A stretch of 64,000 nucleotides of DNA from contig NC_091929.1 of NCBI RefSeq assembly GCF_041260155.1, forward strand, positions 24,738,080 through 24,802,079, written 5' to 3'. The position numbers were made by a program, and so were the translations under genes. This DNA comes from Ptychodera flava (Eukaryota > Hemichordata > Enteropneusta > Ptychoderidae). The notes beneath the pieces were generated by a model. It ran no database searches and was not told the origin of the DNA. It saw only the letters and a list, made by a program, of their open reading frames with translations. Positions 13,300-26,798 of the stretch are shown here, in pieces; position 1 is the stretch's first letter, and each line of letters starts with the position of its first letter.

Positions 13300-14350
13300 T
13301 ACATGGAATGGTATCTCCACCAATCAGCCATACGGATTCAGTCACGTGCGCGTGTCAATCATTGTCTCGCGCTCGATCGATGCCAAGGCAAGTCTGCCGC
13401 GCCATCGGCGGACATCGCTTTCACCGCGCTAGCGACGAATAACCATAGTATTTTGAGTTATTTAAAATATTTACAATTGTATTTATGAAACTAATGCAAC
13501 GACACGATCGAAACAGTAGTTATTATTCTTAGAGATGCTGTGGATTTTAAAATAACACAAGTTTACGACCTTTGCGAGCCTGAAAGATTCAGATCGATGA
13601 CGCACAGAGTGTACGCTTGTAGTGGGCACTGCCGTCACTAGTCTTCGCCGGTGGCCATCTCGGTCGTCAATTTTTCGTCTTACGGACTTTGATGTTTGCT
13701 GTGACACATTTTGTTACTTGACGGGAACTCTGTTCTGTTGTGAGTGTTGTCCGAGTCAACTTTCGAAATACATCGGATTCTACGGCGCTGCACTGTAGGT
13801 CGACAGCTTATGTTTTCACTATTAGCCTTACGCTGCAGGTTTGATTCCGATCGAGAAACGACGGAATAATTTGTGTGATGAAGGAAATTTATCGTTGTAC
13901 GTAAAATGACTTTATGCTTGTGCCTTCTATGTCGCTTTCCCGAAGATTATACGGTACTCATTTATTAAGTTGAACTTTCGTTGAGGTGTATATTTCGGGT
14001 TTATCGCCAACCTCGATCGCCATGCAGGTACGACGTCGCTTGGCGATTGCCAGGTACGACGACGTCCACTTTGAGCCTTACGACTGGAGCCGTGACGTTA
14101 CTGAGCCATTATAACGATCGTTCGATTCTTTGGAATAGCTAAAGCTTTAGCGACTCGAAATGTCGTTGGCATGCCTTCTATATTTCCATATCTGATTTAT
14201 CGGGTCACCTTTTTGTCAAAATGCCATGAGAGCCAGCATCGATCACGACAAATCGGTCTGTGTGGCAACGTGCATGTACGAACGGTACCATTGCAGGAAA
14301 AAAAGTTCCGGTTGATGACGTACAACAGCAGTAATATGGATTTCTTATCT
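13300..14350 (+). promoter_or_regulatory. CpG-richer stretch, possible gene B promoter region
   Basis: Against the AT-rich surroundings this kilobase has many CpG dinucleotides (CGCGCTCGATCG, TACGACGTCGC, CGACGACGTCC and others). It lies 0.9-2 kb before the first coding exon of gene B, so a promoter with a non-coding first exon would fit. No TATA box or clear 5' UTR exon was identified, and the role is inferred from position and composition only. Confidence 0.3.
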
Positions 14351-15267
14351 GTGGTGGTGTACGTCACACAGGTGGAGATACGGGCCAGTTCATGTGATAA
14401 TAATTAATATCTTACATATTTTCGTATATGTCTGTGATGCTTTACACTGTTTGAAATGATATTAGATGACTCTCTGTCTCTCAGTTTCTCTCTCCCTCTC
14501 TGTAACAATGATTTTCCGTTTATTCTAGCATCTTTATGCAATAGAACATTTTAATAAAAAACTTATTCAGCGCATGTCTTTCATCCAAACTCCTGGCCAC
14601 AGTACATGGCACAAGACCACTAATTAATTTCCCATAGGCCACCACAGTAGCGTTGAGCTCGATTTTCCTATTTTAAAACATTCAGCGGCACGAATCCTCT
14701 TAACAGGTGTTAGGTCAATGTCAGCTTGACTACTGATGAATTTTTCGTGTGGGCAAGTCCACGGAAATTTTGAGATAGCGATGAAATAGCGCCCTCAGTG
14801 GTGTTTTTGACAAAATTCAGGCTTATTGTTATGATTTCTATGGGCCTTAGAACTCCTCATATTACCACAAAATGCTTCAGCCATTATTCACAACAGTCTG
14901 CATTTTGATTCAGGCAGAAAAATATCTTTACAAAAATTCTTGACGTTAAAGTTCAAACTAAACAAGCATCCATGCAGATATCAAACCTTCAAGGTCTGCA
15001 CTATTTTCTTCCGAACTATCTTCGAACCCGGAAGTGAATTAGTGATCTTGGTCCACATCTCATAATCATTATCTCTTCCTTTCTAACGTGGCTTTAGATT
15101 TTTTCTGAAAAGAATTTTTTTTCTGAAAAGGCGAAAGTAGTTTGTTTATTACATGTTTCCATGATCGAGGTATGTTTTGATCGATTGTACTTTAAAATTA
15201 ATTATACCTTAAACTTTTTCTGCCGTTGTACTCAGATTAAAAGCCCCATGGAATCGAATTCGTCGGT

Positions 15268-15355
15268 ATGAATATTACTTCATCCATTATAGTGCTTCTA
15301 GTCACCCTCTTCAATTTTGGTAAATTATCAGATGAAGGATGTCCTACCGATAGAG
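15268..15355 (+). CDS. Gene B exon 1: signal peptide
   Basis: ATG at 15268 opens [18 protein letters not shown], a short polar start followed by a hydrophobic core, then [11 protein letters not shown]. It ends in phase 1 at GAG|GTAAGT, matching the phase of the next exon at 21853. Gene C begins with a similar signal-peptide exon that ends in the same phase after Cys-containing residues, which supports this start. Confidence 0.82.
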
Positions 15356-18300
15356 GTAAGTATTCTCATTTATTACATGCCTCGTATATGAATCGTCGCG
15401 CGCTCCATAGGATTCAATGGTAACTCGTCCATGACGTCGCGGGCCGCATAGTCATCATTGGACTGAAATTGAACCGGAACTATTTTCAACTTGACAACTT
15501 TTTGATGTAAAAATGTTGAAATTTCATGTTTTGCATAGGAAATCCGGTTTTTGGAAAATTTTGGAGCAAGAAATTGATAAACCGCATAACAGTAGTTTAA
15601 ATATATCATTGCGCCATTCGATGTTGAAAATCGTTCGATTTTTAACGGATTTTAAGATCGAAATAAAGCTTTGTTCATCATTTCCAATAAACCTTGTTAC
15701 GGCAGAGGGAAAACGAACAAAAGGGTGAACTCAGCAGTTACCGTTTAAACAAAATTTATTACGAAAATAAAACTAATGCTAAGTCAGGGATAGAGTACAA
15801 GCTTTAAAAGTGTACAGACTACTTATCTCAGCTGGGACGGCAAAGCTCCAGTCTCAGAGTTGTAACAGTCAGTTGGATGAATGAACAGTCCTTGGCTTGC
15901 AGGCTTGAAGCTGCACAAAGTCCACAGTATAAATCCAGCGTTGGCAGTGAAGGTCTTGAAAAGTCTGAGAATGACTACTGCTGGAGTTTAGTAACACACA
16001 AGAGACACGATCCCAAAAGTCTGACTGGAAGCTGAGCACGTCCCTTTTATAAAGGCATATAAGAACAATCTAGAACTTTTATTGACATGCTAATTACTGT
16101 TCTAAAATTATCTCCCTTACACAACTAATCAACTTTCCAGAACATTCCAAACATGACTAATTGAATTCAAGGTTGTGAGGTCATCAAGGGCAGTGACCTT
16201 GAGAATGTTCTAGACTAATTGAACTCAGGTCATGATGAGTGTGGGGGAAATGACCTACATAACACACCCCCTCTTCAAAAAAAGAAAATTTTTCAAAGAA
16301 AAATCTTTCTTTTGCAAATGTAATCTTGAAAAAGATTTAAGTACTCAATTTTTTTTTTTTTACTCTAAAGTAAAACTTCTTGAAAGTGAACAACAATAAA
16401 CTCTAAATACGAGAGAGACAGTCTGCAATTAAATTGTCTCTGCCTTTGATATGTCTAATATCAAGATTAAACTCCTGTAACATTAAACTCCATCTTAGCA
16501 ATCTCTGATTTTTGCCTTTAAATTTCTGCAGAAAAACAAGAGGGTTGTGATCAATATAAACCACTATTGGCTGATTTGAAGAAGTAACCAAAGAACTTCA
16601 AAATGCTGTAAAGCTAATATCAAAGATAAACACTCTTTTTCAATTGTAGAGTAGTTTCTCTGGGATTTGTTAAATTTGTGTGAAAAGTAGCAAACAGGAT
16701 GTCCCATGACTATCTTCTTGCAATTTGTTGTTGGAAAACTTGAAATGGCACTGAATTTGGCATAAAGTATGCACGGCAAAGTCCGGTTATTTTTACTGAG
16801 TTCGATAAAGTCATTGTTCGGCAAATACTTGGCTTCCTCCTGGAGATATTCCGCTTTCGCAGGATTCAGTCCGTCTGGATGTTGTTCCACTGGATTACTG
16901 TCGCAGACATCTTCGTTGTGGTAGATGATGTTTGTCCTCGTTGGAACATCTTGGACAAATGTTCATGGATTGGTTCTTTCAGCTGTTGTTGTTGTTCTGG
17001 CTGGAGGTGTGCCAACTTTGTAGACTCCAGCTTCTCCAGGATTTCTGAGTTCTGAAGCTTGACCGAGCCCAGCTTTGAGTTTAGAGTATTTTCACTCAAG
17101 TCAGTTTCAGTATCACTATCTTCATAATGGTTTGAACTGACTGCACTGACAGGCTGAGTTATAGTAGGATTATCCCTATCCAAATATGGCTTAAGCATAT
17201 TTATGTGACATAGCTGTTTTTGTTTTCGCCTGTCAGGTGTTATTATGATGTAATTTAAATCACTCAATTTCTTATCAATTAGGTATGGCCCAAAGTAACG
17301 AGCATGGAGTGGTTTGCCAGGAATTGGAAGTAGAACAAGAACTTTTTGACCTGGTTTCAAACTTCCGTTTTGAGGGTGTTTTTATCATATTGGTTTCATT
17401 GACTGCTGAGATGACTCAAGATTTTCTCTGGCTAATTCACATGCTTTAGAGAGTTTCGTACGAAAATCTGACACATATTGCAAAATATTCAGACAATCAT
17501 CATCGTCTGATAGGAATTTCTCTTTAACGAGCTTAAGTGGGCCACGGACTGTATGTCCAAATACAAGCTCAAATGGGCTAAAACCAAGAGACTCCTGAAT
17601 TGACTCTCTAACAGCAAAGAGCAAAAAATGAATTCCTTCATCCCACTGCTTCTCTGTGTCAAAACAGTAGGTCCTAATCATGTTTTTCAAAGTTTGATGA
17701 AATCGCTCAAGAGCACCCTGACTTTCTGGATGATAGGCGGATGACCTATACTGTTTAATGCCTAGCTGATCCATTACTTGTTGAAAAATACCAGACATAA
17801 AGTTGGAGCCTTGATCGGACTGGACACATTTAGGGAGGCCAAATAAAGTGAAAAATTTGACTAAAGCTCTCACTATAGTCTTTGTCTTTATATTTCTCAG
17901 TGGTATGGCTTCTGGGAACCGAGTTGATGTACACATAATTGTCAACATGTACTCATTTCCTGATCTTGTTTTTGGTAAGGGCCCAACACAGTCTATTAGA
18001 ATCCTACTAAATGGTTCTTGAAATGCAGGAATTGGCTGTAAAGGGGCCTTTGGAATGGTCTGATTCGGCTTTCCTACCATTTGACATGTGTGACAAGTTT
18101 TACAGAAATGTGTTACATCCTGCCTGAGATTAGGCCAATAAAAGTGACTGAGAATTTATGATAAGTTTTCCTTACTCCCAAATGACCAGCCCAGGGCGTT
18201 TCATGGGCCAGGCGCAATATTTCAGCATGGTAGGGCTTTGGAACCACAATTTGATGTTTTATAGCCCAGTCGTCATCAACCAAGACATCTGGAGGTCTCC

Positions 18301-21300
18301 ATTTACGCATGAGAATACCAGATTTTGTATAATAGGAAACAGAGCTATCTGAAGTTTTATCTTCATCATCTACCCTGTCAAACAAAGACAAAATATCTGG
18401 GTCTTTGTGTTGTTCTGCAATGAGATTTGATCTAGAAAATGTCTGACTTTGGTCAGCAGAAGTTTTACTGGAAGTTTCAAATCCACGAGGGATAACGGAA
18501 TGCTCCGTGTCAAACACCTGACTGAGAAAGGTGTCATTTAAGTCAACATCTGTGACATTATTTTTGAGAGTATTTTGATTCTCAGAAGTTTTCTTTGACA
18601 TGGCTCGAGTAATGGCACATGATGGGAAAAGGCCGGGAATGTCTTCCTCTATTGGCTCTGGATTTTGATCTAAACTAGGATTATCAGTCACAAGTGGATT
18701 AGTAATGACCTTGTCCCCAGCAAGGTCGTTTCCAAGAAGAAGGTGAATCCCTTCAAAAGGCAAAAAAGGCCTAATACCTAAAGTCACAGGTCCAGAAACA
18801 AAGTCCGAAGACAAATAGACATTATGGAGAGGAACAGGAATGTAGTCATTACAATCTACCCCCTTAATAAGAACTTTAGAACCTGAAAATGACTTTTCAG
18901 AAAACGGCAGGGTATCTGCCAACAAAAGAGACTGGGAAGCCCCGGTATCTCTTAAAATTTTGACAGGGGTAGCGGAAGAGAAATCACTAGAAAGTGATAT
19001 AAAACCATCATGAATAAATGGTTCGAAAATACCCATAATGCTATCTTGAGAAGAATTGACCTTGACCTCATTAATTGGGGATAAGAGGGGTTTAACCTCA
19101 GAAAATGTGTTGCACACATTATTAGACTCTAATTGAGTTGATGAAGAAATAAAGCCGGTTGGCTTAGATCCACTTTGACCACTTTGACCTTCACGTTTTC
19201 TTTTCAATTTGAAACACTCTGACATTAAATGGCCGTCTTTCTTACAATAATTACAAGAAAGTGTACCGAACTGTTTGTCAGAAGGAGATTGAGACTTGGG
19301 ATCTGATGATGTGGGAGTGTTACTTGAATTTTGTGAACTGTTGTCATTTGATTTTCTACTGTCCTTTGAGAAATTCTTGGATGAAAAGGAGGAGTTAAAT
19401 TTACCTGCATTGTTTCTGTATGAAAAGGACTGGGATGGTTTGCTGAGAAGAAGAAGATTTGTGGGTCAATGAATAATCATCGGCCAAACGTGCAGCAACC
19501 TCTAATGTATCTGCCTTTTGTTCATTGATAAACGTCTTGATGTCACTCCGGATGCACCTTTTAAATTCCTCAATCAAAACAAGTTGTCGTAATTTGTCAT
19601 AATTCTGACTGACCTTTTCCGAAGAGCACCAACGGTCAAACAGTTGTTCTTTTGTTCGAGCAAATTCAACGTAAGTTTGACCTTTCACCTTCTCACAATC
19701 CCTAAATTTCTGACGGTAAGCTTCAGGCACCAACTCATAGCCCTTGAGAATTAATTCCTTCACAGAATCATAATCTGAAGCCTGCTCTACTGACAAACTG
19801 AATGTAAATTTCTCTGGCTTTACCCACCAAAGCACTCTGCAAAAGCATAGACCAGGACTCCTTAGGCCAATTCAGACTCTGAGCAATTTTCTCAAAATGG
19901 AGAAAATATTTATCAACATCCTTTTCTTGGAAAGGGGGAACTAACCTGAAATGCTTAGTGATGTCAAAATTGTCTGAAGGGAAGAATTTCCTGACTTTCC
20001 AAGCTCTAAACGTCTCATTTCTAACTGCAGTCGGTGTTCAGCTAATTCTCTTTCCTTTTCTTTTTCCTCTCTTTCTTTCTCCCTTTGTCTTTCTTCCATT
20101 TGCAATTCTTTTCTTTCATTTCCAATTCCCTCTCTTTCTGTCTTTCTTCCATTTCTAATCTTTCCTGCCTTTCTTTTTCTTTCTGTCTTTCCTCCATTTG
20201 CAATTCTTTTTCTTTCATTTGTAATTGCATTTGTATTTTTTCTTTTTCTAATGCCAATTTTTTAAGCTCCAAATCTGCCTGAATTTCTAATTCTAATTTT
20301 TTGAGTTCGAAGGAAGACTCAGGCTCATAATCTTTTAAGGCAGACTCTTCAAAATGGCCAGAATTAACTAAATGTTTTGCAATCTTGAATTGAATTTCTC
20401 GCTTGCGCATAGATCTTTTGACATCTACTTTAAGGAAATTTGCCAGTGCTATGAGGTTGTCTTTTCTGAGGGAATTAAATGTGTCCTGATCAAGGTCATC
20501 CATAAATTCGTCTGGCTTGAATTCCGCCATGATTGAATTTCGCTGAGTTCACAGTATACAGTAGTTTTGAAAAGGCAGGCAAAATGTTGTCAAACGGCTC
20601 AAAATATTCGTCTCCCGGACGAGCCCCCAATTTTGTTACGTGCAGAGAAAACGAACAAAAGGGTGAACTCAGCAGTTACCGTTTAAACAAAATTTATTAC
20701 GAAAATAAAACTAATGCTATTGCAAGTCAGGGATAGAGTACAAGCTTTAAAAGTGTACAGACTACTTATCTCAGCTGGGACGGCAAAGCTCCAGTCTCAG
20801 AGTTGTAACAGTCAGTTGGATGAATGAACAGTCCTTTGGCTTGCAGGCTTGAAGCTACACAAAGTCCACAGTATAAATCCAGCGTTGGCAGTGAAGGTCT
20901 TGAAAAGTCTTGAGAATGACTACTGCTGGAGTTTAGTAACACACAAGAGACACGATCCCAAAAGTCTGACTGGAAGCTGAGCACGTCCCTTTTATAAAGG
21001 CATATAAGAACAATCTAGAACTTTTATTGACATGCTAATTACTGTTCTAAAATTATCTCCTTACAACAACTAATCAACTTTCCAGAACATTCCAAACATG
21101 ACTAATTGAATTCAAGGTTGTGAGGTCATCAAGGGCAGTGACCTTGAGAATGTTCTAGACTAATTGAACTCAGGTCATGATGAGTGTGGGGGAAATGACC
21201 TACATAACAACCTAAATATTTTGAGTGAAAATTGTGTAAGCGAGGCATGTAATAAAAACATTATAGCCCAAACATGGGACTATGTACCCTCGGGGCAGGA

Positions 21301-24300
21301 GACCATTTGCCCTCCTGACGTCGGGCAAATGGTCACCTACCCTGGGGCACATAGTCCCATGTTTGGGCTATAATATATAATATCAAATATACGAGCATTA
21401 AGGTTAAAGATTATGTTCTTTCTGTTTCTGTTTTTAGCATCTATGTGTTTCTTCCTCTCTCTTTTGTCTTTATTTTGTTACTGGTGTTACCTTTGGCGCT
21501 TAAACAATTGTATGTGACGGGTAATGCCATCAAATATCTAAACCAAATCGGAAATAGAAAGTAACATTATTTATTGTGCAAAGCTAGACAAAAACCTGGG
21601 GCAAAGCCCTTTGGTCGCCACCGTCAACTTGTAAAACACCATTCCGTGTTTTAATTCTTAAAATTCGACTTCTTACATAGATAACATGAATTTAAAATAT
21701 GGTTATATATTTTGTAACAGACCAAGTTCAATGCTGTGGATAAAAGTAATTTCATATACCTATATGGAAGTTTATCGAATGATCGCAATTTGTGGATGTT
21801 TGAACACCGTATCTAAGATATTTGTAACATTTCTGCAAATTTATTGGAATAGGCCCTCAAGTAAATGATGGAACGATTATACTAGCTGTCAATGAAGACA
21901 TTGCAGCACCAGCAGGGACAGCTGTCATACTTAACAGCGGTGTTAAGTTGGGCGAAACCAAAAATATTTGCATCGAGTTTACCCCTCAAAACGGTAAGTC
22001 TTTTACGACGAAAGCGTAGGCAAATAATTGGTGAATCAGAAGCGAGTTTCAAACACTTGTAATCTTAAAATCAGTGACTAGATATCCTAAGCATAAGAAA
22101 AACGAATAATGATGAAAGGGACCCCCCAAAAAGAAATAACTGACATTCCTCGGATACACAGTGTAGTATAATATTCACAAATAACCAACAATTTTGATCT
22201 TATGTTTTATCATATTTACACCTACTCGTGCTAAATCACGTTTGGAACAGCGTAGATGATACTTCTTATTAGCTACATTTACTTGCATCAATCTTATAAT
22301 GTCAAAGTATATACGTCATTGAATTCAAATATGTTTGATAAACTGTTCCTCTTTATAATTAAGATATTATTTTTGTTTAATTTTACGCAAGCATGTGAGA
22401 AACTGTAAAATCTTCTTATATGAATAACAAACGTTACATCAGGTACTCTAATTTACATATCCGAAATTTGTGAAAATTATAACAGCTTCAAATGTATCAC
22501 ATGTAATGAGACACTCAAACTTAAAAGTAACATATCCTCAACAATACTAGTATTGTATTTTGTGACATTCATCTAGGTGTTCCTGAATCGATAGACTGTT
22601 CGGGTAATTCTGGTGACAATAAATACTCACAGCTATCATTGCTTAGTATTGACGATTTCTGGGTGCTAATGATCGAAGAACTAAGAACAATGGAAGACAA
22701 AGCAGTGTTAACATGGTGGTCAGCTGATAAGGGTAGATTTGCTGAGACCATGGTAACAGTGCTAAGTAAGTAAAGTGTGACGAAGCCCGTCATGTGACCG
22801 TAACGCACGTACGAAGCAGGCCATTCCGCCTCAGCAAGTTAATGATCCATTCATAATGAAATCTTATCATTCGAACGACTCTTAAGTAATGTCTTGTGCA
22901 TAGGTTTGACATATTTACAAATGTTAACTCAACGTCTTCATGACAATACGTTGTAAGATTTCTACACCTTCTGTGATTAAATATAGTCCATTAAGCATTG
23001 ACAGAGATAGACACAGAATATTTAAACGATTAGCAGAATATGAAATAAAAATTGAAAAAGGGCCAAACTCACCTCTACCGAGAGGTAGAAAGCATGCCGC
23101 ATGAATAAATCAAATTGTTGGAATAGGTGCCGAAATTCGTTCTCACTTTGAACTACATACTCAAAGTAGTAGAAACACTATGGTCGATCTCTTGTCGATC
23201 AGTGATTTCACACCAACGTCAGACGCAAACTAATTCTTTACAAGACTGAGATGGCAAAGGTTATAATCCAATCGTTAAGTGTTTACTGTTCACCTTTTCT
23301 ATACAGACTATAAAGAGCGCTTAAGCTTTGTTTTTATCGCAACTCATGCACTGATCACATGTTCAGTGGCAGCGTAATGATCACGCATCTGAAAGGTGAC
23401 ACCAGTCACAAGGCAGTATTCGGAAATTGCACTTTGGAACATTCCTATATTATAGACTGTGAGGCTTATCACAGACTTCAAAGCTATTGAGGCAATGTAT
23501 AGTGTTTACTCAGTTCAGCAAGCCATGTGAGGTCGTGTTAAAGACCACTAAGGTTATTGTTTATTACAAATATTTGAATTATTTACGCTATTTCCATCGG
23601 CCGCCATAAGCTTACAGCATATAACTAGAACACGATCGTTTTCTTTCGTTTGATAATTTTGAGCACGCGTATCTTCTTTTTTTTTTCAAAAATCACCGGC
23701 AACACTAGTTAGCCCTTATCTTTTGTCATGTACTTTAATAACTCGATATTCACTGCTCTATCAGTTTAAAATGGATCGGGAAAACGTTCATGTACACTGA
23801 TTTGTTATGTCGTTGCTATGAAGTATCAACGTGAACCAATGACATACATTAACAAAGATTGACGATTTTCATGTGTTTGACAATTACCAAGTGGCCATAT
23901 TTAGTTTTTTTTTGTTTGCATCCGTAAATACATCACGACCAACTTTTGCCTTGAAACTTTGTCTTAAAATACATTTTATGACAAAATAAAAAGGACAATG
24001 GCAGAACGTAATATTATTTTGCCCACGCTAGCAAAGCGAAACACCACTGCAATACTGTATTTGGTGTTAAATCTTGGAAGTGTATGCTTCATTCTAACGA
24101 TTGTTCACTGAAAAAATACCGTACACTTATAACAAATAGAAATTAAAGCAGACCATTAGTTAATAGTGGATACATTTGCTAAACCATCGTTTATGAAATG
24201 GTTAAGTTCATTGATAGCAGACGTAAAAAAGGCATGTCAGGTAATTAATGGATATTGCAGCTCTATTTGTATGTCCGTACATGGAAGCAAAGAATTTCAT

Positions 24301-26687
24301 CATGTCATTTCTTGCTAGAACCGCGTTTCTGTCATTTTTCCCTTACAAGAATAAGTAACTCCGGAATTTTCTCTGGTTGTTTTATATTACTCAGATGAAG
24401 GAAGCAAACACGATGAAAACAATCATATCTATGTGAACGGACGGAAGGGTAGAACTATGCAACTTGTCTTCGATTTCAGCCCACAGCCAGTTGATGTTAG
24501 TCTCGTTGGATCGAACGACGACGATGTTTATAACTATCAATTCCAGACGTCATCAGAATCACGATGTTGGTCTAAAGGAGGAAACATTTCCCCTTCGTTT
24601 GCCGGACAATTTTACATGACAACGTTTAAAGATATCGACTTTACTATGCGTGATGAGTATACTTTCGCCGTGACTATACCCGACTATACAGAAGCTGTCA
24701 AGAAAAGAATCGTATTTGAGGTCCAAGGTAATTCAACTCTTATGCAATATAAACAACCCGATTAATTCGATGGAGATTGTTTAGTATTCTAACAAAGTAA
24801 TGTATTTCAAAGATGCTTTCTTTCCATTATTTTCAACCTCAGTTTCTCTTCAAAAGGTGCATGATAATTTCGAAACCAAACTGAGTTATTTTTGTTTTTT
24901 AGATATTAAAACCACCCCATCCTATACTTCTGACACAAGTGCTTTTGAAAAAACTGTTACTGAGACGACCCCATCTTATACTACTGGTACAAGGGGTAGT
25001 AGGACTAGAACACAGTACGATACCGGTAAGTTGTGCTTGCATGGTAACAAAGTGCGTACTTTTAGAAGCCAATTGGTGCTCTTGTCCTTCAGAAATTTAT
25101 AGGTATTATGTCAAGAAATATCTCTGTTGCACAATGATATGATTTGTGACTTCTTGGAAAAAAGACATATTTTGGCCCTCCATTTATGGAATGTTAAATA
25201 GAAAACGAGATATTCAGTCGATTATCCATGAAATTCCCCCTTCTTTATTTTCTAAGGTTTGTGTAGATATTTTATGGCAGCAGAATCGGATAAATAATGA
25301 GCTTTTGGGAAGCCACATCAAAAGATCTCGATAATTTATTTCAACCTCAGAAACATAGAAGACGTACACCTTTACTATAATGTCATGGTGATATTGATTC
25401 AAATATGCAAATTAACATTCACCAAGATTTGTTGGATCTGATAACTCTGAATAAAAACCAGATTTATACGTGTTTTTACATTAAAGGAGTCTCACAACCA
25501 AAGTCTACTGTCGCTACATCGACAATCGGTCCACAGAGAAATATATCGACAGTTGAACACAGCCATACAAATATTATCGACCAGAATTTTCACGGTAGGC
25601 GAAATCACCTATCTCACAATGCAAACAAGAAACATTGGCAAATGAATCTATTTCATGATATGTATTCTGATTTTACCTCAACTATCTGTCGGACATTGTT
25701 CCGAAACAGTATCCTTCATTTATATGTAGGGATTCTTATACCAACTTCCAGCTTGCTACATATTGTAAGTTAAGTTTCAAAACACTTATTCAGCATTAAT
25801 TTTTCGCCAATATAAAATGATTTTACGTACATTCTTCGTAAAGAAATATAATAGACGTATGACAAGTTCTAAGACTCACTGAATATCAGAGGTAAGGGGC
25901 AGCTTCATTAAGATAATCAAACGATCATGTCGATGATTAGAGAATGAACTTTTCAAGGTTTGAACCCTTGCAAAGAATGTAGCCTTGTCAAATTTTATCA
26001 TTGCAACTAAGAACATGACACATTCTTCTCTGCGCATTATAGATATACAAACTATAACAACTGTTAGTTCTATTGTCAATACTCAACAAATGACTTCCGA
26101 TGGACCACAAGGAAAGATAGGTATACTGCAAGGTAAGCTCTGAAATAATGGAAAATCATCCAAGTTTATCTTGAATATGAGTCATATCCTATGAATAACC
26201 TATTTGAAGAAGTTTAAGACACGTGCACGTAATTTTCTATTTACGCTTGAAATGAAAATTTGACAGAGGAGATACCTGTAATTTCATGTAATATGTGATT
26301 ATTTCGAAAGAACAACATACACTGCGATAACTATGATAAGGGACCCTTTGTAATCACGTTATGTCCCTCTATGTTGGTAATTAATGGAATGTAAATGACG
26401 TTGTACAAATATTAATCGCATTGCATATTCAAATTTCAATTGCTGCTTTCTTATTTTGATTAGTTACAGGCATATTGCCACCTAAGTCAGTAATACCAGA
26501 CGATGACAGAAGCTCTCTGCTTTATGTACTTTTATTTGTAAGCGGTATGTTAGTTGTATTAGCAGCTAATGGAATAATTTATGTCATCATTCGAAAAAGA
26601 AGAGGTACACATTCCGATGATATGTCCGAAGATGTCGAAGAAAGAGATGAGGTAATATTTCATTCCATCAATTATATAATTTCTTGC

Positions 26688-26752
<65 letters not shown>

Positions 26753-26756
26753 AGCG

Positions 26757-26798
<42 letters not shown>

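Larger units (their letters stand above)
15695..21209 (-). mobile_element. Ty3/gypsy LTR retrotransposon, Gmr1-like order, broken
   Basis: A fossil in minus orientation inside intron 1 of gene B. Two LTRs of about 570 bp begin TGTTA and end TAACA; ACCT stands on both outer sides as a 4-bp target-site duplication. A primer-binding site matching the proline-tRNA type lies at 20612-20629 and a purine tract at 16265-16276. Parts in element order: gag with a Glu/Lys-rich coiled region (about 20.5-20.0 kb) and a CCHC knuckle near 19.2 kb; protease (DTGAS near 18.9 kb); DDE integrase (about 18.1-17.4 kb); GPY/F-like region near 17.3 kb; RT-start-like and RNase H parts (about 16.9-16.4 kb). Integrase lies before RT/RNase H, the Gmr1-type order. 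The LTRs differ at only a handful of sites, so it is young. The coding part is broken at several places and the RT is not recognisable as a whole. Confidence 0.93.
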
